From assembly GCA_024641205.1 (NCBI GenBank), contig JAHEDM010000070.1, forward strand, positions 1 through 9,395: a stretch of DNA of 9,395 bases, read 5' to 3'. Below, in pieces: positions 6,129 through 9,395 of this stretch. Positions within the stretch are counted from its first letter, which is position 1. Each line of letters begins with the position of its first letter. The notes under the pieces were generated by a model. That model searched no databases and was not told the origin of the DNA. It saw nothing but the letters and a program-made list of their open reading frames with translations. A program made the position numbers and the translations under genes. Origin of the DNA: Actinomycetes bacterium. GTDB lineage: Bacteria; Actinomycetota; Acidimicrobiia; Spongiisociales; UBA4744.

Positions 6129-6141
6129 CGAGCGAAGCTCG
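6129..6141. repeat. Short perfect hairpin CGAGC-GAA-GCTCG near the GTAC array
   Basis: A five-bp perfect stem with a three-base GAA loop sits 30 bases after the GTAC array, in a GC-rich stretch that codes for nothing convincing. It may be part of the same small dispersed element, or a terminator-like fold before the next gene. No T-run follows. Confidence 0.35.
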
Positions 6142-6202
6142 GCTCCGGCCGTCTTCTCGTTGGTTTCGCCAGTACAGTTGCGGTACGCGAGGGAGGACGA
6201 AT

Positions 6203-8044
6203 ATGGCGACTGCAGCTGAATCACGAGCCGACATCGACGCCACGGTCGAGGGTCGGACTCTTGTCGATGTCCTGGCCCGGAATGCCGCAGAGTATCCGGA
6301 TGTTCCCGCCATCCATTGGCGTCACGACGGGGTTTGGAAGGACCTCTCCTGGTCCCAATACCGGGAACGGGTGGTTGAGATTGCGGCCGGATTCATCTCA
6401 CTTGGCGTTGATGGTGGGGACTTCATTGCCTTGATGGCCGCCAACCGGCCCGAACATGTCATTGCCGATCTGGGCGCAATGCATGCGGCGGCAACACCCG
6501 TGACGCTCTATTCAACCCTGGCCACTCCTCAGGTGGCCTATATCGGCGGCCACTGCGGGGCCAAAGTCGCGGTGCTGGAGAACCTGGAGTTCATGAAGCG
6601 GTGGGAGGCGGCCAAGCCTCAACTCCCCAACCTCGAGTATGTCGTATTGATGGAAGGCGCTGAGAATTACGAGACCGTCGACTGGGTGTTGTCTTGGGAC
6701 GACCTGGCCGAGCGGGGCCGCGCTCTGCTCGCCTCCAGCCCGGGCGTGGTTGACGAACGGGCCGGTCAGCTTCAGCCCGAGGACGTTGCCACTCTCATCT
6801 ACACATCGGGAACCACCGGCACGCCAAAAGGGGTTGTCATCACCCACTGCAACGTGTTGTGGACCGTCGAGTCGGTCGAGCGGACCATCAAGTTGCCCAA
6901 GCATCCCCGCCTGGTGTCGTTTCTTCCTTTGGCGCACATCGCTGAGCGGGTCGCCAGCCACTACCTGGGGATGTCGTACGTGGGTGAGGTTTGGTATTGC
7001 CCGGACATGGCTGAGGTGCTCGAGTACGTGCGGGAGGCCAAACCGATTCTCTTCGTTGCGGCTCCGCGGGTGTACGAGCGCTTTCAGGCCGGACTCATGG
7101 CCCGCCTCGAAGGCGAAGAGGGGTTGAAGAAGACGCTCGCCATGACTGCTATCAAGACGGGCGAGGAGGTGGTCAGGCTCCGCCAGGCAGGCAAGCCGGT
7201 GCCGTTTCTGACCGGTCTGAAATACCAACTCTTGGATCGAGTAGTGCTGACCAAGATTCTGGAAGGCCTGGGGATGGGCGAAGTGTTCATTGCGATCTCG
7301 ACGGCCGCCCCCATCGCACCTGAGCTGCTGGTCTTCTTTCAAGGGATTGGGCTGCCCCTCTTCGAGTTGTGGGGTATGAGCGAGTTGAGCGGTCCCGGGA
7401 CCACCAACCTGCCCGGTGCAAACAAGATCGGTACGGTCGGCAAGCCTCTGGTGGGCACCGAAGTAAAGCTGGCCGACGACGGAGAGTTGATGATGCGGGG
7501 CGGCAATGTGACCGCCGGATACTTCAAACGTCCCGAGGACACGGCAGAGACGTTCCTTGCCGACGGTTGGCTGGTCACCGGCGACATCGCCGAGATCGAC
7601 CAGGACGGCTTTGTCTCGATCGTGGATCGCAAGAAAGAGCTGATCATCACGGCGGGCGGCAAGAACATCGCCCCAACCAAACTGGAAGGCATCATCAAGA
7701 ACCATCCGCTCATCGGGCAGGTGTGCGTTATCGGTGATCGGCGCAAATACCTCACGGCGCTGGTTGTGCTCGATGTGGACATGGCGCCCCCATGGGCTGA
7801 GCGACAAGGCCTCACGTTTGAAAACATGGCAGCCTTCTCACAGCTGCCTGAGGTGCAAGCTGAGGTGCAGAAGGCGGTCGATGAAGCGAATGAGCACGTG
7901 GCCCGGGTCGAGCAGCTGAAGAAGTTCGTCATCCTGGTGGACGAGTGGACTACCGAGACCGACGAGCTCACTCCCACGCTCAAGCTGAAGCGGCGCGTGA
8001 TCCACGAGAAGTACGCAGACGCGATCGACGCTCTGTACGTCTGA
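6203..8044 (+). CDS. Long-chain acyl-CoA synthetase, bubblegum-like subtype (AMP-forming)
   Basis: This is a second ATP-dependent acyl-CoA ligase, 613 residues. Visible motifs are the P-loop YTSGTTGTPKG at 200-210, FLPLAHIAERV, AAPRVYERFQAG, WGMSELSGPGT in place of the usual YGLTE motif, GDIAEIDQDGF with DRKKELIITAGGKN, and Lys594 in ELTPTLKLKRR as the adenylation lysine. The LWGMSELSG form and overall length resemble the ACSBG (bubblegum) group of very-long-chain synthetases more than FadD15, so the two neighbours are old paralogs and not a recent duplication. ATG 6203 is preceded by GGGAGGA (6191-6197) at five bases. A 136-base gap with repeats separates it from the first synthetase, so independent transcription is possible. 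The enzyme class is secure; substrate range is inferred. Confidence 0.92.
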   Translation: MATAAESRADIDATVEGRTLVDVLARNAAEYPDVPAIHWRHDGVWKDLSWSQYRERVVEIAAGFISLGVDGGDFIALMAANRPEHVIADLGAMHAAATPVTLYSTLATPQVAYIGGHCGAKVAVLENLEFMKRWEAAKPQLPNLEYVVLMEGAENYETVDWVLSWDDLAERGRALLASSPGVVDERAGQLQPEDVATLIYTSGTTGTPKGVVITHCNVLWTVESVERTIKLPKHPRLVSFLPLAHIAERVASHYLGMSYVGEVWYCPDMAEVLEYVREAKPILFVAAPRVYERFQAGLMARLEGEEGLKKTLAMTAIKTGEEVVRLRQAGKPVPFLTGLKYQLLDRVVLTKILEGLGMGEVFIAISTAAPIAPELLVFFQGIGLPLFELWGMSELSGPGTTNLPGANKIGTVGKPLVGTEVKLADDGELMMRGGNVTAGYFKRPEDTAETFLADGWLVTGDIAEIDQDGFVSIVDRKKELIITAGGKNIAPTKLEGIIKNHPLIGQVCVIGDRRKYLTALVVLDVDMAPPWAERQGLTFENMAAFSQLPEVQAEVQKAVDEANEHVARVEQLKKFVILVDEWTTETDELTPTLKLKRRVIHEKYADAIDALYV

Positions 8045-8171
8045 ACTCAATCAAGAGCGCCATATGATCCTGCCCCAAACCGTGTTCTGACCGCGCCATC
8101 CACGCTGTTGCCGGAAGATCTTCTCTGACCCAGGAGATAGTCGGCGACCTTTTGCGGGGCATCTTGCCTCT
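8045..8171 (+). other. Gap before the GH13 remnant; no gene seen
   Basis: No reading frame here resembles a known protein. In the frame of the downstream remnant a TGA occurs at 8088-8090, and the codons from 8091 to about 8168 do not look like the GH13 barrel that should precede it. The point where homology begins (about 8170) is therefore the breakpoint of a deletion or rearrangement. I see no clear inverted or direct repeat marking an insertion sequence end. Confidence 0.4.
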
Positions 8172-8750
8172 CAAACGAGGATCGCCGCAATGCTGCTCCT
8201 CACGCTGCGAGGAACGCCGACCTTGTATTACGGCGACGAGCTCGGTCTCCCTCAAGCCGATATCCGACCCGAGCTGCAACAAGATCCCTGGGGTGGGAAC
8301 GTCCCCGGCAAGGGTCGGGATGGATGCCGGACGCCGATGCAGTGGACCGATGCCGGGGGAGCTGGCTTCACGAATTCGAGCGTGCAGCCCTGGCTGCCGT
8401 TCTCCGATGATGTCCGCATGCGGAATGTTGAGGTTCTCTTGTCAGACCCAAACTCGCTCCTGAACCTCAATCGGCAACTGCTTGCTATTCGACATCGAGA
8501 ACCGGCCTTGCAGGTAGGCGAATACCACTCTCTTGGGGAGGGGGCTGTCTTTGCCTACTGCCGGGATGACGGTCACACCCGCCTGAGAATTGCTCTCAAC
8601 TTCACGGGTGAGGTCCGATGCGTCGAGGCGATGGCCGGTTTGGGAACCGGCCTTGTATTGATCTCAACCGAACTCGATCGAGAAGGACCGGTCGCGCTGG
8701 CCGAACTGGAGTTACGCCCTCATGAGGGCGTGATCATCAAGTTCGATTGA
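8172..8750 (+). pseudogene. C-terminal remnant of a GH13 alpha-glucosidase (decapitated)
   Basis: Recognisable homology begins at QTRIAAM (codon 8172) and runs to TGA 8750; the first in-frame ATG is 8190, giving 186 residues. RGTPTLYYGDELGL (from ATG: 7-20) is the last strand of the GH13 barrel. QDPWG...GRDGCRTPMQW (31-52) is a signature of alpha-glucosidase, oligo-1,6-glucosidase and trehalose-synthase-like enzymes. SLLNLNRQLLAIRHREPAL follows, then a beta domain of the DUF3459 type ending in RPHEGVIIKFD. Full-length relatives are about 530-560 residues; the first two thirds, with the nucleophile Asp, acid/base Glu and NHD aspartate, are absent. The remnant therefore cannot be catalytic. No internal stop or frameshift is seen, so the loss looks recent or the fragment may still be translated. 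An assembly join at the breakpoint is an alternative. Confidence 0.8.
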
Positions 8751-8770
8751 CTGCGACGCTCGGTCCTGGA

Positions 8771-9395
8771 TCAGGGGCGGGTTCGTTTGGGTAGCCAACG
8801 TCTGCGGTTGCGCCAGGCCGCCGCGATCAGGCCCGCTCCGGCCAACGCTCCGATCGTCGGGAGCAGCCAGCTGGTGGACATCGAAGACGGGGGAAGTGGT
8901 TGTTGAAATGGCGTTGATCCGGCGAGGCTGACTGCGACACCCACCGATCGGGAGGCCAACACCTGAGTCGGATCCCCATCTGTCACGACTTCGACCCGAT
9001 GCTGACCAACCGACAGGTCGGCCGGCAGTTCACGGGTGAAAGTCATTTCAGATCCGGTTGTTACCGGGGCCGGCTCGCCGAGCGGTGACCCGTCGAGAAG
9101 GAAGAGCACCTCGGAGAATCCGGGAAGCGCTGCTTCCAGATGCAGGGTCAAGGTGATCTCTTCGCCCGGCGACCAGGCCAGGGGCGCAACCGAGAAGGAG
9201 GTAGCCGACAGGCCGACTGCATGTGCAGAGGCCTCGATAGTCTGGCCGAGCACCTCGAGGGTCGGGACCGGGGTGGAGCTGGTGGTCGTTGGGTTTTCCC
9301 CCGTGCTGGCGGTTGTGGTCCCTGCCGCGGTTGTGGTGGTCGTTGCAGGCGCGGTCGTGGTTGTGGTTGTGGTTGTGGTTGCAGGCGGGGCTGTG
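8771..9395 (-). CDS. C-terminal part of a Thr-rich, membrane-anchored surface protein with an Ig-like domain
   Basis: The minus-strand frame is open from the window edge (9394) to the stop at 8773-8771, giving 207 visible residues; the N-terminus lies outside. First comes a low-complexity segment of about 45 residues made of threonine runs broken by AP, PAT and AAG, typical of an extended, possibly glycosylated cell-wall-spanning linker. Next is an Ig-like beta domain of roughly 95 residues (SATSFSVAPLAWSPGEEITL to ASRSVGVAV). Then a Pro/Ser spacer, a hydrophobic segment (LLPTIGALAGAGLIAAA) and a basic tail WRNRRRWLPKRTRP that would stay inside the cell. There is no LPxTG sortase motif. A GTG at 9253 could be mistaken for the start, but the linker upstream is in the same open frame. 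It converges with the GH13 remnant, 20 bases apart. Function is unknown; adhesion or envelope structure is a guess. Confidence 0.8.
   Translation of the reverse strand, partial: TAPPATTTTTTTTTAPATTTTTAAGTTTASTGENPTTTSSTPVPTLEVLGQTIEASAHAVGLSATSFSVAPLAWSPGEEITLTLHLEAALPGFSEVLFLLDGSPLGEPAPVTTGSEMTFTRELPADLSVGQHRVEVVTDGDPTQVLASRSVGVAVSLAGSTPFQQPLPPSSMSTSWLLPTIGALAGAGLIAAAWRNRRRWLPKRTRP
9357..9380. repeat. Perfect hexanucleotide repeat (GTGGTT)x4 inside the Thr-rich linker
   Basis: Four exact copies of GTGGTT encode alternating ACC/ACA threonine codons on the minus strand. Gain or loss of one unit keeps the frame and changes linker length by two residues, so length variation between strains is plausible. 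Looser copies flank it (9311-9343). Confidence 0.75.

Noticed and set aside
5197..6312. Long minus-strand open frame of 371 codons
   Set aside because: It lies antisense to the FadD15-type gene, shows no recognisable domain, and follows from GC-rich codon bias in the real gene. Part of it (TKYEVRS-like) is only the GTAC heptad translated.
6512..7807. Long minus-strand open frame of 431 codons
   Set aside because: It is fully antisense to the second acyl-CoA synthetase, whose motifs are intact, and resembles no protein family.
7980..8282. Minus-strand 100-codon frame as a possible transposase remnant in the gap
   Set aside because: It overlaps the end of the synthetase and the GH13 remnant, and no DDE motif, helix-turn-helix or terminal repeats are visible.
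9251..9253. GTG 9253 as start of the minus-strand surface protein
   Set aside because: The frame continues open into an in-frame threonine-rich linker up to the window edge, so the true start lies outside.

Overview
The window looks like a chromosomal stretch from a GC-rich actinobacterium. The racemase resembles mycobacterial Mcr and the first acyl-CoA synthetase resembles mycobacterial FadD15. Two lipobox proteins and a threonine-rich, C-terminally anchored surface protein also fit. An Acidimicrobiia-like lineage is my guess from overall gene style; the sequence does not prove it. I saw no tRNA, rRNA, CRISPR array, integrase or transposase.

Layout. Positions 1-1107 (+) hold the 3' two thirds of the GTPase/ATPase gene ychF, followed closely by two tiny genes whose products share a FlgM-like (anti-sigma-28 type) motif at identical residue positions. 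Positions 1108-1399 are non-coding and unusually rich in inverted repeats, including a perfect 13-bp hairpin and a GNRA-type tetraloop stem. Positions 1400-2275 (+) carry a COG2426/small multidrug export-type membrane protein and a one-haem cytochrome c lipoprotein. A convergent acidic lipoprotein of unknown function lies at 2373-2894 (-).

Positions 3018-8044 (+) form a lipid-activation cluster: an alpha-methylacyl-CoA racemase with all three catalytic residues, a FadD15-type long-chain acyl-CoA synthetase, and a second, bubblegum-like acyl-CoA synthetase. Together they could activate fatty, methyl-branched or sterol side-chain acids to CoA thioesters and invert the 2-methyl centre so that beta-oxidation can proceed. 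The gap between the two synthetases holds a GTAC heptamer repeat and a small perfect hairpin that look like an interspersed element.

Positions 8045-8750 hold a gene remnant: the C-terminal third of a GH13 alpha-glucosidase without its catalytic barrel. From 8771 to the window edge (-) is the C-terminal part of a secreted Thr-rich, Ig-like-domain protein with a membrane anchor.

The most unusual items are the tandem FlgM-like pair behind ychF, the structured intergenic region at 1108-1399, the GTAC heptad element, and the decapitated GH13 gene. I do not see a convincing complete new defence or mobile system.
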